This document shows positions 25,405 through 33,129 of a stretch of DNA of 64,000 bases, in pieces. The notes under the pieces were generated by a model that saw only the letters and a list, made by a program, of their open reading frames with translations, ran no database searches and had not been told where the DNA came from. Every line of letters begins with the position of its first letter. The first letter of the stretch is position 1. The DNA comes from Pandoraea captiosa. GTDB lineage: Bacteria; Pseudomonadota; Gammaproteobacteria; Burkholderiales; Burkholderiaceae. A program made the position numbers and the translations under genes. The DNA is taken from assembly GCF_902459775.1 (NCBI RefSeq), contig NZ_CABPSQ010000002.1:1054001-1118000 (forward strand). The letters are read 5' to 3'.

Positions 25405-26298
25405 TTATTTCTGCGCCACGGTGGCGGAGCCGCCCGGATTGGGCAGCGAATAGAGTTTCTTGTCGGCGCCCAGCACGATCGCGCGGGCGTCCCCCTCCTT
25501 GAGCACCGTGCCCTGCACCGTATCGACGCTTGCACCGGTGTTGTACGAGAACGTCTTGACCGGGCCGGTCTTCGTAGCCGTGTCCTCTGCGATCTCGATG
25601 TCGAGCATCACCATGCGGACCGTTTCGGCAATCGACTCGCGCACGATTTCGCGGAATTTGGCGCCGTTTTGCGCACCCCACAGGGCGAGCGAGGCTTTGC
25701 CGCCCGGGCCGATCAGCGCCGATTGATAGTGCAGCACGCCGCGCTGGGCCGGTGTGATCGTGTTCGAACCGTCGGACTTCACCCAGATCGAGACGACGGA
25801 CTCCGAGTCGAAACTGCGGAAGTCCATGGTGAGGGTGTAACGGGGAATGATGATCAGCAAGGCCTGGCCGGGCTGGAGTTCGTTGCGCAGGCGAGCGAGC
25901 GTGGGGCCCGTCAACGAACGCGGCGTCGTTGTGATCTTGCCGACCTTGATCGCATATCCGGAGAGCCCCTGCGCGATCGATTCGTTGAATTCCTTACGAT
26001 AGTCGACATCTTCGATGGCAGCGTAGAACGGACCGAGCAACTGTTGCGAGTCGTTGACACGGCTATTCGTCACCTTGCTGTCGATGATGGCGCCGATCAG
26101 GCCACCCCCGAGCGCAATGCTCGCGGCATTGGAGGGCTGAACGGCGGCGATCACTTCGTCCTGCACGACGACCACGTGGGCCGTGAGTTCCGTGATTTTG
26201 CTACGCTGCTCCGGCGTCATGCTCACGCGCATGGGCGTGCCGCAGGCGCTGAGCAATAAGGCGAGGGCCAGCGCAGCGATGAATCGCAGTCGATACAT
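25405..26298 (-). CDS. Predicted lipoprotein of unknown function
   Basis: 297 residues. The lipobox LLSAC at residues 15-19 follows a short hydrophobic signal, so the mature N-terminal cysteine is lipidated. The next residues are GTPMRV, so there is no inner-membrane-retention Asp at +2 and outer-membrane sorting is expected. A glycine-rich hydrophobic stretch (ASIALGGGLIGAIIDSKV) sits near 59-76 and might insert in a membrane. Family not recognised. It is co-transcribed with the exported protein downstream, with a four-base or overlapping junction. Confidence 0.78.
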   Translation of the reverse strand: MYRLRFIAALALALLLSACGTPMRVSMTPEQRSKITELTAHVVVVQDEVIAAVQPSNAASIALGGGLIGAIIDSKVTNSRVNDSQQLLGPFYAAIEDVDYRKEFNESIAQGLSGYAIKVGKITTTPRSLTGPTLARLRNELQPGQALLIIIPRYTLTMDFRSFDSESVVSIWVKSDGSNTITPAQRGVLHYQSALIGPGGKASLALWGAQNGAKFREIVRESIAETVRMVMLDIEIAEDTATKTGPVKTFSYNTGASVDTVQGTVLKEGDARAIVLGADKKLYSLPNPGGSATVAQK

Positions 26299-26572
26299 GT
26301 ATTTCCCCTTCGTTATTTATGGTCATTCGTTGTCATTAGGATTTACAGCAAATGTTCAACGGCCGCGAAACGGGAAATCTGAAGTGATCAATGGATCGGA
26401 ATCATGAATAAGTGAAGAAACTCGGAAATCGGGATCGGAGGGCGTGCGACGCCCGGTCGAAGGCGTCGGGCGCGCGGCGGGCAGGTGGCGGGCAGGTGGC
26501 GGGGGCGGGGGTGACGGGATTTCGTTAGAATCTGTCCCATAACGCGTCACATCACTATTATCGGAGGCAGAC

Positions 26573-27700
26573 ATGCCAGGATTGCTCCCCGACGTCGACC
26601 GCGACGGGCTTCTCGAATATTCCGTCGTTTATACGGACCGCTCCATCAACCACATGTCGCAGCGCTTTCAGGGCGTGATGCGCGATATCTCCGAGGGCCT
26701 GAAAAAGGTCTACAACGCCAATTCGGTCGTCGTGGTGCCGGGTAGCGGGACTTTCGGCATGGAAGCCGTGGCGCGTCAGTTCGCGACCGACAGGAAATGC
26801 CTCGTCATTCGCAACGGGTGGTTCAGCTTCCGCTGGACGCAGATTTTCGACATGGGCAGCATTCCGTCCGAGTCGATCGTGCTCAAGGCGCGTCCCGTCG
26901 AGCAGGGGCGACAAGCCGCCTTCGCGCCGGCGCCAATCGACGAAGTCGTTGCCGCGATCAAGGAACACAAGCCGGATCTGGTCTTCGCGCCGCACGTGGA
27001 AACCGCCTCGGGCATGATGCTGCCCGACGCCTATCTGCGCGCCGTCGCCGAGGCGGTGCATGCCGTGGGCGGACTGTTCGTGCTCGACTGCATCGCCTCC
27101 GGGACGGTGTGGGTCGACATGCAGGCGTGCGGCGTCGACATTCTGATCAGCGCGCCGCAAAAGGGCTGGAGTGCATCGCCGTGCTGCGCCCTGGTCATGC
27201 TCAGTGCGCTCGCTCGCGAGCGTATCGATGCGACCACCAGCACCAGCTTCGCGTGCGACCTTCGCCAGTGGCTGCAAATCATGGAAGCCTATGAGAAAGG
27301 CGGCTTCGCCTATCACGCCACCATGCCGACCGACAGCCTGGCGACGCTGCGCGACGTCATCAAGGAAACCGAAGCCTACGGCCTCGAGAAGGTGCGCGCC
27401 GAACAACTCGAACTCGGGCGTCGCATTCGCGCACTGCTCAAGGAAAAGGGTTTTCGCAGCGTGGCCGCAGAAGGCTTCGAAGCCCCCGGCGTGGTGGTCA
27501 GCTACACCGATGACGATGGCATTCGCTCGGGTAAGAAGTTTGCCGATGTCGGCGTGCAGACCGCCGCAGGCGTGCCGCTGCGCTGTGATGAGCCGGAAGA
27601 CTTCAAGACGTTCCGCATCGGCCTGTTCGGCCTGGACAAGCTCAACGACGTGAACGCGGCGGTGGACCGGTTCGCCAAGGCGCTCGACAAGGTGCTGTAA
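26573..27700 (+). CDS. Class V aminotransferase (PLP-dependent)
   Basis: 375 residues, fold-type-I PLP enzyme of the class V group. The cofactor lysine is in LISAPQKGWSAS near residue 200. Supporting segments are VVVVPGSGTFGMEAVARQF near 51, APHVETASGMMLP near 140, FVLDCIASGT near 166 and the C-terminal TAAGVPLRCDEPEDFKTFRIGLFG. It resembles alanine/serine-glyoxylate and 2-aminoethylphosphonate-type transaminases, but I cannot choose between them. ATG 26573 follows GGAGGCAGAC. Monocistronic; the upstream 274-bp gap has a twice-repeated CGGGCAGGTGG near 26480. Confidence 0.82.
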   Translation: MPGLLPDVDRDGLLEYSVVYTDRSINHMSQRFQGVMRDISEGLKKVYNANSVVVVPGSGTFGMEAVARQFATDRKCLVIRNGWFSFRWTQIFDMGSIPSESIVLKARPVEQGRQAAFAPAPIDEVVAAIKEHKPDLVFAPHVETASGMMLPDAYLRAVAEAVHAVGGLFVLDCIASGTVWVDMQACGVDILISAPQKGWSASPCCALVMLSALARERIDATTSTSFACDLRQWLQIMEAYEKGGFAYHATMPTDSLATLRDVIKETEAYGLEKVRAEQLELGRRIRALLKEKGFRSVAAEGFEAPGVVVSYTDDDGIRSGKKFADVGVQTAAGVPLRCDEPEDFKTFRIGLFGLDKLNDVNAAVDRFAKALDKVL

Positions 27701-27753
27701 CGGATTTGATGTGATTGGGCGGGCGCGATTGGCGCGTTATGCCGACGCAGGAC

Positions 27754-28581
27754 TCAGGTTTGCGCGGTGAGCGCCCGAATCCGCCGGGCAACATCTTCGT
27801 CGAGCGGGTTGTAGACGATCATGCTCAGGTCCGGTCTGCCGTCGACGGCAAAGGCCGAATACTCCAGTGTGATGGGGCCGAGTTCCGGGTGCGTAAGACG
27901 TTTGATCCCATCACCGTCGGCCGGACCCACCACGTCGTTTTCCTGCCAAAGGGCGGCAAACTCCGGGCTCATGCGGCAAAGCTCGTCGACCAGTTCGCCC
28001 ATCTCCGAGGCCAACCCCGCGCGCGCCACGTCGGCCCGGAATCCCGCAACGACGAAGCGGGCAATGGCCTGCCAGTCATGTTGTCGGGAGCGGGCGCCTG
28101 AATCCCGGAACAGAAAGTAAAGGATGTTGCGTTGTCCGGGCGGCAACTTGCCGTAATCAGTCAGTACCACCGCAGCCGCACGGTTCCAGGCGACGATGTC
28201 CCACGTGGCGGTGCGGATGATGGCCGGACTGGCGTCGAGCAGGTCGATGAGTCGTTGCAGACGGGGATTGACGGTCTCGACGGCGCGGTATCGCACCTCC
28301 GGCGGGCGTCCCAACCCGAGCATGAACAGGTGCTCGCGCTCCGCGTCGGTGAGCATCAGGGCGCTGGCCACACGCTCCAGCACGTCTGCCGACGGGGCGC
28401 CGCCGCGGCCCTGTTCGAGCCACGTGTACCACGTCGGGCTGATATGCGCGCGCTGGGCGACTTCCTCCCGACGCAGGCCGGGCGTTCGCCGGCGCCCGGA
28501 AAACCCGAAGCTGGCGGGGTCGAGGCGCGTGCGGCGGCTTCTCAAAAAGTCGCCGAGCGATTTGGCAGTATTGACTGACAT
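27754..28581 (-). CDS. XRE-family regulator with MmyB-like ligand domain
   Basis: 275 residues. The N-terminal helix-turn-helix (about 8-75) has the usual RRRTPGLRREEVAQRAHISPTWYTWLEQGR start of this group (residues about 30-59). The C-terminal MmyB-like domain, a PAS-like fold that binds fatty-acid-type ligands, spans about 105-270 with VAWNRAAAVVL, RNILYFLFRD and LTHPELGPITLEYSAF. ATG at 28579-28581. It is divergent from the SDR gene with a 103-bp gap. In this group the regulator normally represses a neighbouring SDR or oxidoreductase, so that gene is its probable target. Confidence 0.87.
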   Translation of the reverse strand: MSVNTAKSLGDFLRSRRTRLDPASFGFSGRRRTPGLRREEVAQRAHISPTWYTWLEQGRGGAPSADVLERVASALMLTDAEREHLFMLGLGRPPEVRYRAVETVNPRLQRLIDLLDASPAIIRTATWDIVAWNRAAAVVLTDYGKLPPGQRNILYFLFRDSGARSRQHDWQAIARFVVAGFRADVARAGLASEMGELVDELCRMSPEFAALWQENDVVGPADGDGIKRLTHPELGPITLEYSAFAVDGRPDLSMIVYNPLDEDVARRIRALTAQT

Positions 28582-28684
28582 GACGATCCCGATCCTGTTA
28601 GTCGCTTTACTATGATGAGATCACTACTTTAACGGGATAACGAATGATCGGATAGTGAGTGCCGAATACCACGGAGATCTCACC

Positions 28685-29569
28685 ATGCGAATCTTTCTGA
28701 CGGGCGCAACGGGCTTCATCGGCTCGGTTCTGGTTCCCGAACTCATCGACGCCGGTCATCAGGTCATCGGCATGACACGGTCCGACGAAGGGGCGCAGGC
28801 GCTGCGCCAGGCGGGCGCCGAGGTGCATCACGGCACACTCGAGGACCTCGACTCACTGCGCAGCGGCGCGGCCAGGGCGGACGCCGTCATCCACACCGCA
28901 TTCGATCACGACTTCTCGCGGTTCGTGGAGAACTGCGAAAAGGACGCGCGCGTCATTACCGCGCTGGGCAATGCGCTCGCCGGCACGGACCGCCCGCTCG
29001 TGATCACGTCCGGCACCGGCATCGGAAGCCAGCATAACGGTCTGCCCGCGAGCGAGGACGTCTTCGACAGCACGCACGCGAATCCGCGCATCGCGTCTGA
29101 GATCGCGGGCAATGCGCTTCTGGACGCAGGGGTGAACGTGTCGGTGATGCGCTTGCCGCAGGTGCATAACCCGTACCGGCAGGGGCTCGTCACGCCGCTG
29201 ATCGCCGCAGCGCGTGAGAAGGGCGTTGTCGCTTACGTGGGGGAGGGGAAGAACGTCTGGCCGGCCGGGCACGTGTCGGATGTGGCGCGTTGCTATCGTC
29301 TCGCGGTGGAGGCGGGCCAGCGGGGTGCCCGATATCACGCGGTCGGGGAGGAGGGCGTGAGCGTCCGGGACATTGCCGAGACGCTTGGGCAGGGCCTGAA
29401 CCTGCCCGTCGTCTCGATTCGACCCGAGGAGGCCGCCGAGTATTTCGGATGGATGTCGATGTTCGTCACGTTCGATATGCCCGCGTCGAGCGCACTGACG
29501 CAGGCGCGGCTCGGCTGGCGCCCCACCGGCCCAACGCTGCTCGCCGATCTCAGCGAAGCGCGTTACTAG
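28685..29569 (+). CDS. Extended/atypical SDR, NAD(P)-dependent
   Basis: 294 residues. The Rossmann nucleotide-binding motif GATGFIG is at residues 7-13. The middle contains VITSGTGIGSQHNG. The usual catalytic YxxxK is not obvious at its normal position, as in NmrA-like and other atypical SDRs. The ATG at 28685 follows GGAGATCTCACC. It is divergent from the MmyB-like regulator, probably its repressor, and its last 20 bases overlap the convergent lysP gene. Substrate unknown. Confidence 0.82.
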   Translation: MRIFLTGATGFIGSVLVPELIDAGHQVIGMTRSDEGAQALRQAGAEVHHGTLEDLDSLRSGAARADAVIHTAFDHDFSRFVENCEKDARVITALGNALAGTDRPLVITSGTGIGSQHNGLPASEDVFDSTHANPRIASEIAGNALLDAGVNVSVMRLPQVHNPYRQGLVTPLIAAAREKGVVAYVGEGKNVWPAGHVSDVARCYRLAVEAGQRGARYHAVGEEGVSVRDIAETLGQGLNLPVVSIRPEEAAEYFGWMSMFVTFDMPASSALTQARLGWRPTGPTLLADLSEARY

Positions 29570-31097
29570 TCTCGGACCCGACGCGGGCGTCTGTGTGGCG
29601 GGACGCCTGCGTTGTCGGGAAATGCATGTCGCGATACCTGACGAAATGCGACCCGCGCACCAGACGGTAGCCTGCCCAGATCAGCAGGAACAGCGGAATG
29701 CCGATGTAGGTCGCGACCACGCCGCCCCAATCGATCCTGTTCTGAAGAAACGCCTGATAGTTCTGCCCCAGCGTGATGATCAGGCATAGCACGAACGCGA
29801 AGATCGGCCCGAACGGGAAGAACGGCGAGACATAGGGCAGGTTCGCCAGATCGTGCCCCTGTTTGACGTAACCACGGCGGAACCGGTAATGGCTGATCGC
29901 GATGCCCAGCCAGGCGATGAAGCCCGTCATGCCGGACGTATTGAGCAGCCAGATGTAGACGGCGTTCGGACTGAACACGAAGGTGAAGAAGCACAGTGCC
30001 GCGACGGCGGCCGTCGCAAGTAACGCGCACATCGGCACGCCGTTGCGCGACACGCCGCCGAACACGCGCGGCGCCTTGCCGTCGCGCGCCAGACTGTAGA
30101 GCATGCGGGTGGCCGCATACATGCCGGAATTGCCTGCCGAGAGCACCGAGGTCAGCACGACGGCATTCATGACCGAAGCCGCGCCCAGCAGTCCTGCACG
30201 CTCGAAGATCAGGGCGAAGGGACTGACGCTGATATCGGTCACGTCGTTGCGCAGCAGATGCGGATCGGTGTACGGGATGAGCAGACCGATGACCAGAATC
30301 GCTGCAACGTAGAACAACAGGATGCGCCAGAACACCTGACGCACGGCACGCGGCAGGTTGCGCGCCGGGTCCTTGGATTCGCCGGCGGCAATGCCGATGA
30401 GTTCCGTGCCCTGAAACGAGAAGCCGACAACCATGGCCACGCCAATGAGGGCGGCGAAGCCTCCCGCGAACGGGGCGTCGCCGACCGTCCAGTTGGCAAC
30501 CCCGCCGGTCTCGCCGCCGCGAATGATCCCGAGCAGCATCATCAGGCCCATGGCGACGAACGCCAGCACGGCAACGACCTTGATCAGCGCGAACCAGAAC
30601 TCAGCTTCCCCGAAGCCACGCGCCGACAGCGCATTCAGACCGAAAGTGATGGCGAGGAACAAGGCGCTCCAGTACACGCCCGGAACATGGGGGAACCAGT
30701 ACGCCATGACCAGTTGGGCGGCGACGAGGTCGACCGCGACGGTGACGGCCCAGTTGTACCAGTAGTTCCAGCCCAGCGCGAAGCCGAAGCCTTCGTCGAC
30801 ATAGCGCGCGCCGTAAGTCGAGAACGAACCGGACACGGGCATGGCGGCGGCCAGTTCGCCGAGGCTGGTCATCAGGAAGTAGACCATCAGGCCGATCAGC
30901 ACATAACCCAGCAGCGCACCGCCCGGCCCCGCCTGCGCGATGGTGGCGCCGGAGGCCACGAACAGGCCGGTTCCGATGGAGCCGCCCACGGCGATCATCG
31001 TCAGGTGCCGTGCGGACAGGGAGCGGCGCAGCTCCGACGGGGCTGACGCCCCTGCTTCGATGCCTTCGCCGAGCGGGTCATGTTCCGATGTTGCCAA
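29550..31097 (-). CDS. lysP: Lysine-specific permease
   Basis: 515-residue APC-superfamily amino acid:proton symporter in the inner membrane with twelve helices. LysP-like features are RRSLSARHLTMIAVGGSIGTGLFVASG near the N-terminus (helix 1 with GGSIGTGLF), GTELIGIAAGESKDPARNLPRAVRQVFWRILLFY near 246-280, and SAGNSGMYAATRMLYSLA near 341. The start is taken as the TTG at 31095-31097, preceded by GAGGAA at proper spacing; no better ATG exists before helix 1. The gene overlaps the convergent SDR by 20 bases. Lysine as substrate is inferred from similarity; related basic amino acids are possible. Confidence 0.85.
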   Translation of the reverse strand: MATSEHDPLGEGIEAGASAPSELRRSLSARHLTMIAVGGSIGTGLFVASGATIAQAGPGGALLGYVLIGLMVYFLMTSLGELAAAMPVSGSFSTYGARYVDEGFGFALGWNYWYNWAVTVAVDLVAAQLVMAYWFPHVPGVYWSALFLAITFGLNALSARGFGEAEFWFALIKVVAVLAFVAMGLMMLLGIIRGGETGGVANWTVGDAPFAGGFAALIGVAMVVGFSFQGTELIGIAAGESKDPARNLPRAVRQVFWRILLFYVAAILVIGLLIPYTDPHLLRNDVTDISVSPFALIFERAGLLGAASVMNAVVLTSVLSAGNSGMYAATRMLYSLARDGKAPRVFGGVSRNGVPMCALLATAAVAALCFFTFVFSPNAVYIWLLNTSGMTGFIAWLGIAISHYRFRRGYVKQGHDLANLPYVSPFFPFGPIFAFVLCLIITLGQNYQAFLQNRIDWGGVVATYIGIPLFLLIWAGYRLVRGSHFVRYRDMHFPTTQASRHTDARVGSETSNALR

Positions 31098-31301
31098 AGT
31101 CGTGTTCCTCAGTAGCCTGATGCGCGAATGAGCGTCCCCCGGCCGCCGTCGACGCGGCGGGCATGGCGCAGGGTGGCGTTCTGCCGAGGGGGAGGGAATT
31201 CAGAGTGGGGGCGATTGTATTACGGGTCTTCCCGATTGGGCTACTTTCTGCTCACGCTCGCCGAATTCGCGCATCAAAACGCTCATTTGCGCGGATTTTC
31301 G

Positions 31302-31940
31302 TCAGCATTCGCGCACTATCCCGGGCTCGCAGATCTCCATCGCGCGTCGGTAGACGGGACGCTCGCCAATCCGGGCAAGATAAGCCTGGATGTGCGGGTA
31401 CGGCGTCAGGTCGATGGGCTGAAACACGCGCATGGTCGTGAGTGAGAATACGGTCATGATGTCGGCGGCAGTGAATTCGTCGCCAGCAAGATAGGGACGG
31501 GCGCCGAGATGCGCGTCCATCGTGTCGAGTGCGACTTGCAGTCGCCCCATGGTGCTGGTGAGCGCCGGATGATCGACGGGCAGTCCGGAACGCGCGAGCG
31601 TCATGTAGCGCAGGATGATCGGCTGGAGATTGCCGTTGGCGAAGTGAAACCAGTACAGATAGTGGGGATAGTCGGCGTGATCCGGTCCGATTTGCAGTCG
31701 GCCGTCGCCGAATTTCGTCAGCAGGTATTCCACGATGGCAGCCGATTCGCCAAGCATCGTGTCGCCGTCCTCGATGACCGGGGCGGCACCGAGCGGGTGC
31801 AACTGTCTGAGTGCTTCCGGCGCCAGGCGAGTGACAGGGTCGCGCGCATAACGCACCAACCGGTAAGGGATGGCGAGTTCTTCGCAGAGCCAGACGATGC
31901 GCTCCGATTGGGATACGCCGAGGTGATGTACGGTCAGCAT
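31302..31940 (-). CDS. Glutathione S-transferase family protein
   Basis: 212 residues. The N-terminal thioredoxin-like domain starts MLTVHHLGVSQSERIVWLCEEL, with Ser at the glutathione thiol position. The LGAAPVIEDGDTMLGESAAIVEYLL segment (about 49-74) has the cis-Pro and ES motif. The helical C-terminal domain includes YLAGDEFTAADIMTVFSL. The ATG at 31938-31940 gives this family start, and it lies 20 bp from the stop of the AraC gene. The two are probably co-transcribed. It differs clearly from the other GST in the window. Confidence 0.86.
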   Translation of the reverse strand: MLTVHHLGVSQSERIVWLCEELAIPYRLVRYARDPVTRLAPEALRQLHPLGAAPVIEDGDTMLGESAAIVEYLLTKFGDGRLQIGPDHADYPHYLYWFHFANGNLQPIILRYMTLARSGLPVDHPALTSTMGRLQVALDTMDAHLGARPYLAGDEFTAADIMTVFSLTTMRVFQPIDLTPYPHIQAYLARIGERPVYRRAMEICEPGIVREC

Positions 31941-31960
31941 GGGAATGAATTCCTGAAGGG

Positions 31961-32845
31961 CTAGGCGCCGCGCTCGCTGCGATCGCCGCGATCGGGATCG
32001 CGCACGGCGGAGGGAGAGAAACCGAAACGCTCGCGAAAGCGCACCGAGAATCGCGACGGCGATTCGTAGCCGACGGACATCGCCACGTCCGAGATCGGGC
32101 GCGACGTTGCCTGAAGCATGGTCAGGGCCGTGGTCATTCGGACGTCCGCCACGACCTCGGTGAGCGACGTGCCTTCCGCCGAGAGCCGACGTCGAAGCGT
32201 GGCCTCGGACATGGCGAGGCGCCCGGACACGATGGCGGATGGCCATGATGCATCGACGTCCGCGGCAATCAGATGGCGGATTCTGGCCGCGACGGACGTC
32301 CGGGCAGCGTGTGGCGCGAGCGCTACGCCACGTGCAAGCAGCCAGTAGGCGACTTCCAGCACGCGCAGCCGTGCAACGCCTTCGGGTACCAAATCGACGG
32401 GCGAAAGTGCCTCGCGTGCCGCTTCGAACGACGCATGGAATTGGCCGCCGACCTTCCCGATGGCAACTACCGATTGACGCTCGGCAGCGGCGCGACCGGC
32501 CGACGTGGCATCGCGACGATAGCGTTCGTCGAGCAACAGCGCGTCGTCGAATATGAGCCACCGCGCCTCGTACGTGCCGTCCGACGCCAGCACGTTCGTG
32601 AAGTCCACCGTCTGCGCACCACGTACGACGAGGGCCTGACCCGGTGTTGCGCGGACGCGCACGCCATCGCCGGTCGTCACCGTCTTGATGCCTTTGTCCA
32701 CGACGATGAGGGCATTGCGTTCCAGATGAACGCTGGCAATCCGTAGTTCGTTGCCCTGAATAACGCGCGCTGTCAGCCCGATGTCGGGTCTTGCATGGAT
32801 GTCTCGCTGGATGTCGCGTGGGTGGGGCGCAGTGTCGGGTCGCAT
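31961..32845 (-). CDS. AraC-family transcriptional regulator
   Basis: 294 residues. The C-terminal double helix-turn-helix (about 190-285) has SGRLAMSEATLRRRLSAEGTSL, and then ISDVAMSVGYESPSRFSVRFRERFGFSPSAVR, the hallmark second helix. The N-terminal 180 residues form a ligand or dimer domain of no recognised type, similar in layout to GadX-like regulators. ATG at 32843-32845. It lies immediately upstream of the GST gene and is divergent from the cobalamin-riboswitch operon; the 158-bp gap holds the operon promoter. Confidence 0.85.
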   Translation of the reverse strand: MRPDTAPHPRDIQRDIHARPDIGLTARVIQGNELRIASVHLERNALIVVDKGIKTVTTGDGVRVRATPGQALVVRGAQTVDFTNVLASDGTYEARWLIFDDALLLDERYRRDATSAGRAAAERQSVVAIGKVGGQFHASFEAAREALSPVDLVPEGVARLRVLEVAYWLLARGVALAPHAARTSVAARIRHLIAADVDASWPSAIVSGRLAMSEATLRRRLSAEGTSLTEVVADVRMTTALTMLQATSRPISDVAMSVGYESPSRFSVRFRERFGFSPSAVRDPDRGDRSERGA

Positions 32846-32964
32846 CGTCGGTGGTTTTCCGGAGAAGGCCGATGCAGTCTACCCTCGCCAACGCGGCGAC
32901 ACGATGCGCGAACGATCAATCGCTGTGCCGATTCGCTCAAGGCTCGCGTTTGCCTGTCATGTGA

Positions 32965-32993
32965 GCGACATCCACCGAAACAACACGTAGAAT
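32965..32993 (+). promoter_or_regulatory. Putative sigma-70 promoter of the corrinoid operon
   Basis: GCGACA (-35, 32965-32970) and TAGAAT (-10, 32988-32993) with a 17-base spacer. The expected start near 33000 lies just before the riboswitch, which supports the call. Confidence 0.5.
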
Positions 32994-33003
32994 GCGCGCT
33001 ACC

Positions 33004-33084
33004 GACGGCCGGAAGCTGGTGCAAATCCAGCGCGGTCGCGCCACTGTGACTCGTCCTCGTGACGGGAAGTCAGACCTGGCCGTC
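33004..33084 (+). promoter_or_regulatory. Cobalamin riboswitch (compact)
   Basis: Vitamin-B12-sensing RNA aptamer in the 5' leader of the TonB receptor gene. Conserved elements in order are GGAAGCTGGTGCAAATCCAG (33011-33030, with the stem GCTGG/CCAGC), the core GCGGTCGCGCCACTGTGA (33032-33049), and GGGAAGTCAGACC (33064-33076). A closing stem GACGGCC (33004-33010) / GGCCGTC (33078-33084) pairs perfectly. The aptamer is about 80 nt, clearly shorter than the roughly 200 nt of the classic element. It would reduce expression of the corrinoid uptake operon when B12 is plentiful. Confidence 0.9.
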
Positions 33085-33105
33085 GGGCACATCGACCATT
33101 TTTTT

Positions 33106-33125
33106 GGGGCGCGAAACCCCAGGAG
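33106..33125 (+). promoter_or_regulatory. Expression-platform hairpin and ribosome site
   Basis: GGGG (33106-33109) pairs with CCCC (33117-33120) across a seven-base loop, directly before AGGAG (33121-33125) and the start codon at 33130. A T-run lies before rather than after the stem. This points to control of translation start, not transcription termination. Confidence 0.45.
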
Positions 33126-33129
33126 ACCC

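Noticed and set aside
32992-33129. N-terminal extension of the TonB receptor through its leader
   Set aside because: That stretch is the cobalamin riboswitch. The ATG at 33130 has a good ribosome site and begins the signal-peptide region.
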